The position numbers and the translations under genes were made by a program. Below, piece by piece: positions 8,160 through 15,698 of a DNA stretch of 64,000 nt (position 1 is the first letter of the stretch; every line of letters starts with the position of its first letter). The DNA comes from a virus, in the IMG/VR virus record IMGVR_UViG_3300050016_000100, positions 1 through 64,000 of that record; one strand, written 5' to 3'. The notes under the pieces are model-generated. The model did no database searches and was not told the DNA's origin. It was given only the letters and a program-made list of their open reading frames with translations.

Positions 8160-9818
8160 ATGAACACGCGCTTCACCATCATCGCCGCATTGACGGCCGC
8201 ATCCATCGCTACCATCGCATCGCCGGCGGACGCCCGCCGATACCACGATACGAAAACCGGTCCCCACTTTTCGACGCCGGGCGCGCAGCCCGGATTTAAC
8301 TTCTTCGGTTCCCACATGGTCGAAAGGAATGGCCAGTGGGTCTATGCCCCCCCGGGGACCGCCCAGCCGGCAGTTCGGCCCGTATGGCACCACCGCAAGG
8401 CCCGAAAACCAGCCCGCGCCCCAAGCCGGGCGGTCAGCCATCAGGCGGCGCCGATCCTGGCGTCTATTCCCCTGCCAACCCCCCGAAACTCAACCCATGG
8501 CATTCCTATTGGCAGCCCGGAACCACTGCCGCCACCGCCCGATCTAATTGTGGCGGCTAGGATTTTCGAACCAATGGGCAGGCGCGCGGTCCCCGACATC
8601 CTCACCGAGCCGGTGCTCGGCCACGAGATAGCGCCGCCAGACCTGGTCGCCGCGATGAAGGTAGACCTCGGCCGGAACCCGACCGGCTGGGGACATCTGT
8701 GGTGCGCGCGCTACCTCAATATGGTGCTAGCTCGCCTCGGTCTGCGACCGATGACCGGAGATTCGCGGAATATCGCCAGATCATTCCGTGGCTACGGCAA
8801 CGCCGCCCAGCCCGGCACGAAGGGCGCGATCGTGGTGAGCTCCGGACACGTTGCCGTAGCCACCGGTCGCACCTGCAAGGGCGGCAACGTCGAGACGATC
8901 TCAGGTAACTCGACCGGCCGCGTGGTCGCGATTAACTGCGAAATGAGGGCGAGAATCATAGCGTGGCGGATGCCCATCGGCGTTCCGGAGGTCGTCCGGA
9001 ATCGCGATCAGATCGATCTCGCAGATCGATCTGCCAAGCCGATACTGCGCACGCCGACAAAACTCACGGATCTCGCGCTCTACGCTTACAACGAGTATCT
9101 CGCGGAGAAACCGGCGCGTATCGCGTTGGCGACCATCGGCGCCGCACCGATCGGTGATGCCAGGAAGGAATTGCTGCTGGCCGCCGATGCCTTCGGCCTC
9201 AATCGCGACTACATGCTCGCGGTAGCCAAGGTCGAGTCCGGCTTCGCCTGTAAGCAAACGACCGGCCAATACAAGGGCACTTTCCAGCTCAGCAACCATG
9301 AGTTCGACACCCATCTGGGCGGCGGTGGGATCATGGACTGCCGGCGCAACGCCTTTGCCGCGGCGAGCAAGTTTGTGACCGAGAAGATTCTGTTCGAGCA
9401 CTTCGTCGGCCGCGAGGCTGCGTTCGAGGACATGTACCTCGTCCACCAGCAGGGACTCGGCGGCGCCATCGCTCACCTGACGCATCCCGACCGGATCGCG
9501 TGGCGGTCGATGTGCGCGACCGAGGAGGGCATCGAGAAGGGCGCCGCGTGGTGCAAGCGGGCGATCTGGGGCAACACGCTGCCGGCGATCAAGGCCCGCG
9601 CCGGCTCCGTCGAGAAGCTGACCAGCGGCGAGTTCGTCGATCACTGGAACCGACGCATCGCCGGCCTTGTCGGCGGAACGGCTCCCGCGTTCGAGACGGC
9701 ATCCGTCAAACCGGCATCAGCCGATCGCCGGAAACGTGCCCACCATCGCGGTGCCCGCATGGCCTACTACCAGTCCAGCAAGGAGAGCTACAATGCAGGG
9801 GCAGAGATTCCTCGCTAA
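8160..9818 (+). CDS. Secreted CHAP-like / lytic transglycosylase protein
   Basis: Start placed at ATG 8160 (the frame opens at 8133) because a signal peptide begins there: MNTRFTIIAALTAASIATIA..ADA. After a Pro/Arg-rich linker, residues about 170-280 look CHAP/NlpC-like (WGHLWCARYLN with a candidate Cys, and SSGHVAVATG with a candidate His). Residues about 345-480 resemble a lytic transglycosylase (MLAVAKVESGFACKQTTG with the catalytic-type Glu, then YKGTFQLS). A two-activity peptidoglycan hydrolase exported to the periplasm is likely. Its last 26 bp overlap the next gene. Confidence 0.6.
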   Translation: MNTRFTIIAALTAASIATIASPADARRYHDTKTGPHFSTPGAQPGFNFFGSHMVERNGQWVYAPPGTAQPAVRPVWHHRKARKPARAPSRAVSHQAAPILASIPLPTPRNSTHGIPIGSPEPLPPPPDLIVAARIFEPMGRRAVPDILTEPVLGHEIAPPDLVAAMKVDLGRNPTGWGHLWCARYLNMVLARLGLRPMTGDSRNIARSFRGYGNAAQPGTKGAIVVSSGHVAVATGRTCKGGNVETISGNSTGRVVAINCEMRARIIAWRMPIGVPEVVRNRDQIDLADRSAKPILRTPTKLTDLALYAYNEYLAEKPARIALATIGAAPIGDARKELLLAADAFGLNRDYMLAVAKVESGFACKQTTGQYKGTFQLSNHEFDTHLGGGGIMDCRRNAFAAASKFVTEKILFEHFVGREAAFEDMYLVHQQGLGGAIAHLTHPDRIAWRSMCATEEGIEKGAAWCKRAIWGNTLPAIKARAGSVEKLTSGEFVDHWNRRIAGLVGGTAPAFETASVKPASADRRKRAHHRGARMAYYQSSKESYNAGAEIPR

Positions 9819-10245
9819 GGCGGCCGCGGTCTGCATCGCGCTCGCGGTGACGATCTCGGTGGCGGATGCCGGGTGGGACTATGTCGGAACGCATAAGCCG
9901 CATCCGAGCAGCTGCGGCGGTGCGCGGATGGTCGCGCTCTCACGCTATAACCTCCCGGGAAGTCAGGTCTCGATCAGCACGAGGGCCCGCCCGGTCTACT
10001 TCAACGCCGAGGCCAATACCTGCGCGTCGAACATGCCGGATGGATTCCAAAAGGGCAGAACGGTGAACCTAAGAAACCCGCGCACCGGGCAGACCAGCCA
10101 CTGCATCATCAACGACACACTGCCACGAACTGGTGACGCGTGGCGTGTCGGAGTCCGCCTCGATGCGACGCCACTGGTCTTCCGGCAGCTTGGCCCTCTT
10201 GGGCCCGGCCGCAGGAAGGAATCGGGATGGGTGTGCGCGTCATGA
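9793..10245 (+). CDS. Secreted double-psi beta-barrel (RlpA-like) protein
   Basis: Start at ATG 9793 with AGGAGAG upstream; the frame extends back inside the previous gene. Signal peptide at residues 1-27 ending VADA. The mature part carries GRTVNLRNPRTGQ followed by CIINDTLP and a final LDATPLVFRQLG, the strand order of RlpA/expansin-like double-psi barrels with a conserved Asp. Probably binds or modifies peptidoglycan. Four Cys suggest a periplasmic fold. The end overlaps the metzincin-motif gene. Confidence 0.5.
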   Translation: MQGQRFLAKAAAVCIALAVTISVADAGWDYVGTHKPHPSSCGGARMVALSRYNLPGSQVSISTRARPVYFNAEANTCASNMPDGFQKGRTVNLRNPRTGQTSHCIINDTLPRTGDAWRVGVRLDATPLVFRQLGPLGPGRRKESGWVCAS

Positions 10246-10580
10246 CGATCCACCGCCGCATCATATTATTCGTCATCGCCGTCGCCGCGTGCTGCCTCAT
10301 CGGGGTCAAATTTGCTCCGGCCGGAACGCTCGTTCAGATGCCGCCGGCGAAGTGGAAGGGCTGCAAGCCGAAGGGCCATGTCACGATCCGGCACCATGTC
10401 GGGTTCGTCAGTTGCGGCGGCGTGATGGCGCCGTCCTGCGTGACCTGGCGCGGGAAGAATTATGTCATCGACCTGCAAAGCGACGTCGACGCCTGCGTTC
10501 GCGGAAAGATGCTGGCGCACGAGATGGCACACACTTGCGGGTGGAACCATGAAGGCATGACGTGGGAACGATGTCCGTGA
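10227..10580 (+). CDS. Small membrane-anchored protein with metzincin zinc motif
   Basis: Start at ATG 10227 with AGGAAGGA upstream. A 117-aa protein with an N-terminal membrane anchor (residues 11-28, ILFVIAVAACCLIGV) and near its C-terminus HEMAHTCGWNH at residues 98-108, an exact HExxHxxGxxH signature. In metzincin peptidases three His bind zinc and Glu is the base. The protein ends only nine residues later, so the usual Met-turn is absent. Four further Cys may form disulphides. Likely a minimal periplasmic metalloprotein; peptidase activity is unproven. Confidence 0.5.
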   Translation: MGVRVMTIHRRIILFVIAVAACCLIGVKFAPAGTLVQMPPAKWKGCKPKGHVTIRHHVGFVSCGGVMAPSCVTWRGKNYVIDLQSDVDACVRGKMLAHEMAHTCGWNHEGMTWERCP

Positions 10581-10682
10581 TCTAGCGGCACGCTTCTAAT
10601 AATGCTATGCGCGAAGGCGGGCTCTGGTCTTTCGTATGTGGCCGGCGCCCGTGCCCTCCTTGGGCGTTTCCTCCCTAGACTT

Positions 10683-10720
10683 GGCCGCCGGTTCTTAGAA
10701 GGCTCCGGCGGCCTTTTTTT
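10683..10720 (+). terminator. Rho-independent terminator of the lysis block
   Basis: GGCCGCCGG (10683-10691) pairs with CCGGCGGCC (10705-10713) around a 13-nt loop and is followed by seven T. It lies between the last rightward lysis gene and the convergent leftward operon, so it stops rightward transcription. No matching A-run on the left side, so it is not a good leftward terminator. Confidence 0.85.
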
Positions 10721-10722
10721 GT

Positions 10723-11262
10723 TCATTGATCAACGATAGGCAAAAGCAGCATCAGCACATCGAGCGGGATCGGATTCGCCTGCGGACATTTCGGCGTGAC
10801 GTCGAGGCATAGGTCCTCGCGTTTGATCCGGACCATGAGCGCGGACGACGGTGCGGTGAAGGCCTTGTCCATGTCAGCCAGGAACGCCTCGCGTTTCGGG
10901 TCCGGCTCGCCTTCCTTTGGCAATTTATCGGCTGATCCGTAATGCTGCTTGATCAGTGCCGCGTGGGCGTCCTGATAGGCCTTGAGCACGATGTCGGACT
11001 GCTGCAGGTCGACCGACATTGCGAACATGACATCGCCGCCGAAGCGGTACGGCGTCGGCCGATCGGGGCCGTAGGGGACGTTCGCGATCTGCCCTTCCTT
11101 CCCGACCGAGACGTAGTATGTCAGGCGCCTAAGCGCTTGTCCGACGCCGGTCACCTGCGCCACTGTCAGGCTCGATGCTTTCGCAGCCTTCGGCGGTTCG
11201 GCGGAGAACGCCGCAGTAGCGCAGCCGATCAGCATCACCGCCATCATCATCGTCTTCATCAT
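10723..11262 (-). CDS. Secreted protein of unknown function
   Basis: Start at 11262 (MMKTMMMAVMLIGCATAAFSA) with GGAGAGG upstream; the frame extends further but only as shadow. About 179 aa with a signal peptide; LIGCATA could also be read as a lipobox. The mature part is helical, contains two Cys (DLCLDVTPKC) and ends in a hydrophobic run (PLDVLMLLLPIVDQ). It is the last gene of the leftward operon and starts in a 4-bp overlap with the superinfection-immunity gene, so it may act with it in the envelope. Confidence 0.5.
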   Translation of the reverse strand: MMKTMMMAVMLIGCATAAFSAEPPKAAKASSLTVAQVTGVGQALRRLTYYVSVGKEGQIANVPYGPDRPTPYRFGGDVMFAMSVDLQQSDIVLKAYQDAHAALIKQHYGSADKLPKEGEPDPKREAFLADMDKAFTAPSSALMVRIKREDLCLDVTPKCPQANPIPLDVLMLLLPIVDQ

Positions 11263-11459
11263 GTCGCCTCTCCTCGTTTCTGATTCACATTGCTGGACAC
11301 GCTCCACGCCAGGCACACCACCCATCCGATCATCGTCCATCCGAAAAACAGGTTCACGATCAGGATCGACGCTCGGTTCATGTGATCGCGTCGATAGGCG
11401 ATCATCGCCGGCAGCATGTAAACGAAGGGCACGAGAAACATCCATAGCGGAGCGTCCAT
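11259..11459 (-). CDS. Superinfection immunity (Imm_superinfect-like) membrane protein
   Basis: A 66-aa protein from ATG 11459 with TAGGAGG upstream. It contains the family hallmarks: FVYMLPAMIAYRRDH followed by ILIVNLFFGWTMIGWVVCLAW. The family includes T4 Imm, which blocks DNA entry by later phages from the inner membrane. Two transmembrane helices are visible. Its position at the end of the early leftward operon fits an early host-exclusion role. Confidence 0.7.
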   Translation of the reverse strand: MDAPLWMFLVPFVYMLPAMIAYRRDHMNRASILIVNLFFGWTMIGWVVCLAWSVSSNVNQKRGEAT

Positions 11460-11469
11460 TGGATTCCTC

Positions 11470-12024
11470 CTAAGCTGTGTTCGCCTTTGCGAACATCTTG
11501 AATGGAACGCCACCGGGCTCCCGGTACTCAGCCCACGGCCAGCGGCGCAGGATTGACTCGTCTTGCGCGCGGAGCAGCCCAGCTCGAGCCGCATCAGGAC
11601 CAAGCGCAAAAATCCAACGATCTTTCACCGATTGCTTTTCGCCTTCGATCCATGATCCGTTGCCGGTCGGCGGCGGCCGGAGCCGATGCCACGTTGGTGC
11701 CCACCACCAATTACACGCGCGATAGAGCGCGCCAGTATGACCTTGGCTCGGATCACTATAGCTGACGATAGTTGTAACTTCTGGGCGAGACTGACGCAGC
11801 GCGCGGACAAACGCCGCCCACTGGCGACTGCCATCGTTCGGTTGCCTGCGCGTAAGGCACCAACGGACGAGCTCAAGCCAATGCTGCGGAAGCCGCCGAG
11901 CAGTTGGCGGTGCTACGATGATCGCCCCAAACTCGTCGTGCCACGCCATGCCGCGATTAATCGGGCCGAGATAATGGTTCTCGGTCAGCAACCCGGCGAC
12001 AGATCGACAGCTAGTCCAAGCCAC
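11470..12024 (-). CDS. Mom-like (GNAT-fold) DNA-modification protein
   Basis: I choose the GTG at 12024 (VAWTSCRSVAG), preceded by TAGGAG and 8 bp after the previous stop; an ATG at 12060 lies inside the previous gene. About 184 aa. Signature pieces of the phage Mu Mom family are visible: HYLGPINRG, the strand WLELVRWCL, and IVSYSDPSQGHTGALYRACN, which is the most conserved Mom segment. Mom is a GNAT-fold protein that turns adenine into a methylcarbamoylated base to resist restriction. The family call is good; the exact modification here is not known. Confidence 0.65.
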   Translation of the reverse strand: MAWTSCRSVAGLLTENHYLGPINRGMAWHDEFGAIIVAPPTARRLPQHWLELVRWCLTRRQPNDGSRQWAAFVRALRQSRPEVTTIVSYSDPSQGHTGALYRACNWWWAPTWHRLRPPPTGNGSWIEGEKQSVKDRWIFALGPDAARAGLLRAQDESILRRWPWAEYREPGGVPFKMFAKANTA

Positions 12025-12032
12025 AGTCGCTC

Positions 12033-12236
12033 CTATCTCGGCTCGTGCTGTTCGCACCATTTGTCCGCGTGCGTAAGTGGCACGGCGTCATTCCATTTCA
12101 GTCCGCGCCACTTTGCAAAGCAGATTGCCGCGTGTCCGGGCGAGAGTGGAGCAAAATGCCTACACGTCGCACAAGTTGGGGTTAGATAATCGTGCGCCAC
12201 CTCTGCAGCCTCTCGATCTTGCGGTGCGCCGCGCAT
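12033..12236 (-). CDS. Small Cys-rich (zinc-binding candidate) protein
   Basis: A 67-aa protein; ATG 12236 follows AGGAGAATTTG. It has CATCRHF, then C and KWCEQHEP further on, a CxxC...C...C spacing that could bind zinc. Located directly upstream of the Mom-like gene, so it could be an accessory factor, but this is only position. Confidence 0.45.
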   Translation of the reverse strand: MRGAPQDREAAEVAHDYLTPTCATCRHFAPLSPGHAAICFAKWRGLKWNDAVPLTHADKWCEQHEPR

Positions 12237-12245
12237 CAAATTCTC

Positions 12246-12419
12246 CTATTTCTTTAGCGCGTTCATAACGAAACGGGCCTGCCGTCGATACTCTTTCCTC
12301 TCACGCGCAGCAAAAGCCTCGCGCCAATAGCGGTCGCTAAACTCACGGCGGCCTTTGTCGGTTAGACCGGCGCGGGCGAGTGCCTTAGCTGCAATCTCAG
12401 TTTGGCTTTCCTTACGCAC
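12246..12419 (-). CDS. Small basic helical protein
   Basis: Start at GTG 12419 (VRKESQTEIAAKALARAG), chosen for the strong AGGAGGAAATCG just upstream. 57 aa, very rich in Arg/Lys/Glu/Ala and predicted helical. No family recognised; may bind nucleic acid from its charge. Confidence 0.5.
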   Translation of the reverse strand: MRKESQTEIAAKALARAGLTDKGRREFSDRYWREAFAARERKEYRRQARFVMNALKK

Positions 12420-12429
12420 CGATTTCCTC

Positions 12430-12645
12430 CTATATATCGTCGGACTTATCTGGGCAAACGTGAGCCATCGTCTTTTCAAGACGCACAACGCGCTCTTCAA
12501 GTGACGGCTTATCGTAAGAATCATTTTCCGGCACAATCCGGTAGCCGATGTTGGCGGCGATCCGCGTGGCGAACACTTCCTGCGCTTCGCAGCGCAGTTT
12601 AAGAATTTCCGCTAATAGACCATTTTCGCCGTGCGTTAAGATCAC
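12430..12645 (-). CDS. Small hypothetical protein
   Basis: 71 aa from GTG 12645 with AAGGAGAATTTC upstream. Helical and amphipathic with a C-terminal acidic end (CPDKSDDI). No family recognised. Part of the tiny-gene run whose start regions share the AGGAGAATTT spacer. Confidence 0.5.
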   Translation of the reverse strand: MILTHGENGLLAEILKLRCEAQEVFATRIAANIGYRIVPENDSYDKPSLEERVVRLEKTMAHVCPDKSDDI

Positions 12646-12656
12646 GAAATTCTCCT

Positions 12657-12857
12657 TTATCTCTTGACCGTATCAGCGGCAATCTTGAGCGCCAACGATA
12701 TTGCGTTCCATTCGGTCTTGTTCATGTACCAAACCGGAGCGTTGCGCGGCAGCTTGCGTTGCCGGTCAAATTCTTTCTTGACCTTGAGATAGGTCGCACG
12801 GCTGAAATTGCGCCGTTCCTTTTTGTAAGCCGCCTTCTGCTTTGCGGTCCACGACAT
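12657..12857 (-). CDS. Small basic protein
   Basis: 66 aa from ATG 12857 (MSWTAKQKAAYKKERR) with CAGGAGAATTTG upstream. Strongly basic N-terminal half (many Lys/Arg) and a helical C-terminal half ISLALKIAADTVKR. Could bind nucleic acid. Family unknown. Confidence 0.5.
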   Translation of the reverse strand: MSWTAKQKAAYKKERRNFSRATYLKVKKEFDRQRKLPRNAPVWYMNKTEWNAISLALKIAADTVKR

Positions 12858-12874
12858 CAAATTCTCCTGCTCTG

Positions 12875-13000
12875 TTAGTCACGCTTTCCGAAATGCGTGT
12901 ACATCCAACCGCGCTTAATCCACCTCAACCCTAGAGCATGGATTGCGGCCAATGCCTCCTTTTCCTACTCAGTTAACCGGCGGCGACCATCGGCTCGCAC
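12875..13000 (-). pseudogene. Tiny ORF broken by an in-frame TAG
   Basis: Reading from GTG 13000 (GGGGAGG upstream) gives VRADGRRRLTE, then TAG at 12967-12965, then in the same frame EKEALAAIHALGLRWIKRG and on to a stop at 12877-12875. RLTE-stop-EKEAL looks like one protein in which a CAG (Gln) has become TAG. TAG is used as a normal stop elsewhere in the window, so recoding is unlikely. Confidence 0.4.
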
Positions 13001-13140
13001 CAGGCAGTCGCCTCCCCTACAGCCATTTTAGCGCCACCGATCTTGTGTCTAAAATTGACATGCAAGCAACCGTCCACATGGCAGAAGCATAACGGTTCGG
13101 TGAGTGCGATTGAGTGCGGCTGAGCCGCGCCGGGTTCCTC
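12973..13140 (-). other. Open frame without a start codon (gene remnant)
   Basis: Downstream of the next gene's TAG the same frame stays open for about 55 codons to a TAA at 12975-12973. It encodes EPLCFCHVDGCLHVN and later GEATAWCEPMVAAG, with a C-x-C-x4-C pattern. A TAGGAGGAACCC ribosome site stands at its beginning but no ATG, GTG or TTG follows at the right distance. I read it as a small Cys-rich gene that lost its start. It overlaps the broken ORF in another frame. Confidence 0.3.
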
Positions 13141-13407
13141 CTAAGATGGGTGGTTGTATTGGAGAACATATTTTTTGGCTTCATCCTTGTTCACGTCCTT
13201 GCCATCCCAATCGAGGTGGATGGTCTCGCAATCAAGTTGGTCAATTAGCTCGCACAGAATGAGCCGCCGATCAGCGTCAGGATGATCCATCGCGCAGGAC
13301 ATCGAGACACCATCCGCAAAAAACCGCTCAAGGATTTTGACGGACTTATCGGTGAAGCCGCCCCATCCCTTGATCGTTCCCCACTTAAGCGTCAGCGACT
13401 CGGCCAT
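13141..13407 (-). CDS. Hypothetical protein
   Basis: 88 aa from ATG 13407 with TAGGAG upstream. Mixed alpha/beta with acidic centre (DHPDADRRLILCELIDQLDCE) and an Asp/Lys-rich C-terminus. No membrane segment or known motif. Part of the leftward tiny-gene run. Confidence 0.5.
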   Translation of the reverse strand: MAESLTLKWGTIKGWGGFTDKSVKILERFFADGVSMSCAMDHPDADRRLILCELIDQLDCETIHLDWDGKDVNKDEAKKYVLQYNHPS

Positions 13408-13419
13408 CGTGATCAGCTC

Positions 13420-13665
13420 CTACTTTGTTAAGCGATAGCCGTAGCAATCGCGGCCCCAGAACAAGCGCGAGCCACATACGAAAGAGTCTGGTTCCGGCAC
13501 TTCATGGCAATAATAGTATTTGGTGTCGGCCTCATTCGCAGACATGGCATTGCTGATGCGCGTCGAAACTTTCTCACAGCTTTCCAGGCTATCGAAATCC
13601 GAGACGTTGACCCGTCGCTCCATCGGGGTGCCTGCAAGAAACACCACCATGAGAAGATATTTCAC
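13420..13665 (-). CDS. Small secreted Cys-containing protein
   Basis: GTG 13665 chosen because AGGAG sits five bases upstream; longer frames run into the neighbour. 81 aa with a short signal-like start (KYLLMVVFLAGTP) and four Cys in the mature part (SLESCEKV, YYYCHEVP, SFVCGSR, RDCYGY), fitting a small exported disulphide protein. Function unknown. Confidence 0.45.
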   Translation of the reverse strand: MKYLLMVVFLAGTPMERRVNVSDFDSLESCEKVSTRISNAMSANEADTKYYYCHEVPEPDSFVCGSRLFWGRDCYGYRLTK

Positions 13666-13673
13666 GGTCACTC

Positions 13674-13898
13674 CTATGCCTCGTTGGCGATTACGGACAA
13701 CTTGCTCGCTGCCGATATGGTGACGTGGACTTCCTCTTTGCGATCTGGAAACGCCAAGCCAATCCACAAGGTCTTGTCGTCCATCATTTCCATGTGGACA
13801 AACGGACCAGCCGCGACAAGTTCATCGAACGCGCCAGCTTCGTCGGGCCGCGTAAAGATTTTGCCATCCACCCACGTCTTGTCGATATGTTTGCCCAA
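13674..13898 (-). CDS. Hypothetical protein
   Basis: 74 aa with a TTG start at 13898 supported by AAGGAG upstream. Compact alpha/beta sequence (TLWIGLAFPDRKEEVHVTISAA at the end). No known motif. Confidence 0.45.
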   Translation of the reverse strand: MGKHIDKTWVDGKIFTRPDEAGAFDELVAAGPFVHMEMMDDKTLWIGLAFPDRKEEVHVTISAASKLSVIANEA

Positions 13899-13911
13899 GT
13901 CGGCTCCTTTT

Positions 13912-14100
13912 TCACCAACTCATGTGCGGTAAGAAATGTGACGCGGCGATCAGCGCCGCAACGATCAGGCCGCCGATCACGTAGGGCGCAACGCCGGAAG
14001 TTTGACCTGGCGCGTCACTCATGCCAGAAGCGAACAGCCCAAGCAGCCCGAGAGCGAGTGAGAGTAACGCGACGATTCCTGCGATTATAAATGCAACCAT
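13912..14100 (-). CDS. Small two-helix membrane protein
   Basis: 62 aa from ATG 14100, AGGAG upstream. Two hydrophobic helices (residues 3-26 and 39-57) joined by a Ser/Gly/Asp loop. Inner-membrane protein of unknown role. Confidence 0.5.
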   Translation of the reverse strand: MVAFIIAGIVALLSLALGLLGLFASGMSDAPGQTSGVAPYVIGGLIVAALIAASHFLPHMSW

Positions 14101-14115
14101 GTTTCAGTCTCCTGC

Positions 14116-14445
14116 TCATTCAACGGTTGCGTGAACTTTTGACGGCGCGAGCATCTTCACGAAGATACTGATGTCGGTTTTCTTCTCGATGACCGGGCGG
14201 AACGCTTCTGCCCAAAACCATTTCTCTTGATCCGGTGCGTCTCTGAATGGGACAATCGGATTCACAATCTCGGCCAAGTGAACATGCTGCCGACCATCCT
14301 TGCCGATGCGGGTATCGCGCACGGTGTAAATCAAACCGCGCTTCGGCGTGACGACTTTCCAATAGGCACACCATGCGGCCCAATCGAAGCCGGGGCTACC
14401 TTCGGTTCCGATGCACACTACTTTCTGTCCAACGGTGAAAGCCAC
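14116..14445 (-). CDS. Hypothetical protein, paralog of the gene at 39411-39746
   Basis: 109 aa, GTG start with TTAGGAGATTTTC upstream. Opening VGQKVVCIGTEG, central strands and EIVNPIVPF, FRPVIEKKTDISIF at the end match, in the same order, IGKQVVCIKKDG, EIVNPPVKY and FRPVRRTDISEL of the protein encoded at 39411-39746. The N-terminal beta strands look SH3-like. The phage thus carries two members of this family, one early and one in the packaging block. Function unknown. Confidence 0.55.
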   Translation of the reverse strand: MAFTVGQKVVCIGTEGSPGFDWAAWCAYWKVVTPKRGLIYTVRDTRIGKDGRQHVHLAEIVNPIVPFRDAPDQEKWFWAEAFRPVIEKKTDISIFVKMLAPSKVHATVE

Positions 14446-14454
14446 GAAAATCTC

Positions 14455-15051
14455 CTAATCCAGTAGCCCGCGACTGCGAGCAACATTTTCAAGTTGATAC
14501 AGAAACCACGTCCGCCCAGGTATCGGATCAATGCCGAGCTTTTTCATGGCCGCTCGGCGCGTGCGCCAGTTCTTGTACTTGACGCTTTCCTTGACGCGCA
14601 TCAGGTCACGTAGATCGTTGTCCGAGTATCGTTCCGCAAGCGGCGGCGTGCCCTTGCGGCCGTTGAATATCGACTTGCGGCCCTGCGCCAGTCTGCGGCA
14701 TATCTCGCAGCCGTCGCGCTTCATTGCCGCCCAATTCTTGCGGCTATCCCGGCCGTTGGCATCCACCACCCATCGCCCGCGCTTGTGGATCGCCGTCTTG
14801 GTCGTAACCAGGCTATCGGTCCGGTCGAGCTTGCTGCCCTTGTTCTCGGCCAGCATTGCCGGGACAGCCACCAGCGCCACGCGCGGCGCTCGCATCATCT
14901 TGGCGTAGTCCTCAAGATTGCCGTCTTTGCCGATTACAAACCAATCTGTCGGCTCGAACCGCGCCAGCATCACCCGCTGCTTATCGTCGGGGAACCCCGA
15001 AACCGGGTTTATCAGGGCGATATATTCGGGTTTATCCACCATTTCCCGCAT
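14455..15051 (-). CDS. Hypothetical protein with Cys pair
   Basis: The open frame reaches 15273, but that part overlaps a rightward ORF, so I mark the start at the ATG 15051/15042 pair (MREMVDKPEYIALINP). About 196 aa; features a CEICRRL Cys pair near residue 120 and a basic helical C-terminus (RVKESVKYKNWRTRRAAMKK). A promoter-like sequence immediately precedes ATG 15042, so translation may be nearly leaderless. The true start is uncertain. Confidence 0.45.
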   Translation of the reverse strand: MREMVDKPEYIALINPVSGFPDDKQRVMLARFEPTDWFVIGKDGNLEDYAKMMRAPRVALVAVPAMLAENKGSKLDRTDSLVTTKTAIHKRGRWVVDANGRDSRKNWAAMKRDGCEICRRLAQGRKSIFNGRKGTPPLAERYSDNDLRDLMRVKESVKYKNWRTRRAAMKKLGIDPIPGRTWFLYQLENVARSRGLLD

Positions 15052-15080
15052 ATCATAAAACAGGGGTGGACAAATAGCAA
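15052..15080 (-). promoter_or_regulatory. Candidate leftward promoter
   Basis: On the minus strand TTGCTA (15080-15075) and TATGAT (15057-15052) are separated by 17 bp, a good sigma70-type pair. Transcription would begin within a few bases of ATG 15042. A rightward candidate (TTGGGA, 17 bp, TAGAAG) lies near 15127, so the region 15052-15201 may be a divergent control region. Confidence 0.4.
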
Positions 15081-15201
15081 GGCCCGTGCTTATATTCTCC
15101 CCAGGCCCCACGGGTTGCCCATTATTGGGAACAACGGCCAAGCCGACTAGAAGCAAATCCGGTGCATCGTGGGAAAGCCGGGCTTCTAAAGGAAAACGCC
15201 G

Positions 15202-15306
15202 ATGAAACGATGGCTTTACTGGCGCGTCGTATGGCTGAATGACAGAACCAATGGCCGATATTTGCGGCTGCAATCGCGGCTGTGGATTGCTGGTTGGAGC
15301 GATTGA
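15202..15306 (+). CDS. Tiny Trp/Arg-rich protein
   Basis: 34-codon ORF from ATG 15202 with AAAGGAAA upstream, starting MKRWLYWRVVWLNDRTNGRY and rich in Trp, Arg and Tyr. It ends just before the ribosome site of the next rightward gene, which supports it being real. Function unknown. Confidence 0.4.
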   Translation: MKRWLYWRVVWLNDRTNGRYLRLQSRLWIAGWSD

Positions 15307-15320
15307 AGGAACAGGCCGCC

Positions 15321-15698
15321 ATGAAATTCGCCACGGATGCAGTGCTCGGAACCTCGACAGGCCGCCTTTTGGGCGACATTGGCGGCATCTACAAGGTGCT
15401 TTCCTTCATGATCGGGCGCGCCGCCTATACGCACGATCTAGCATTCTATGGCCGTCAGGCCAGCAAGGCGCTCAAGGCCGCGCTCCCCGATCTGCCGATT
15501 GAGAAAGATGCCGGTCATGTGACCGGCGAGAATTACCGCGATTGCTTGGAAACGTGGGTCAAGCAATTCGGTCCTGAAATCGACCTGCCTGACAGCCTGC
15601 GCGACTGTCTCGCGGACGACAAGAGCGCGATGCAGACGCTTACCGAAATGGTCGATCCGAAAAAGATAATTCCGATCACCGTCGGTCGCGAGGAATAG
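15321..15698 (+). CDS. Hypothetical protein
   Basis: Start placed at ATG 15321 (MKFATDAVLGTSTGRLLGD), which has AAGGAA upstream; the frame is open from 15282. 125 aa, helical, with an acidic C-terminal half (GPEIDLPDSLRDCLADDK). No known motif. It is on the rightward strand inside the leftward operon, next to the rearranged region, and its stop codon is at the left end of an inverted repeat. Confidence 0.45.
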   Translation: MKFATDAVLGTSTGRLLGDIGGIYKVLSFMIGRAAYTHDLAFYGRQASKALKAALPDLPIEKDAGHVTGENYRDCLETWVKQFGPEIDLPDSLRDCLADDKSAMQTLTEMVDPKKIIPITVGREE

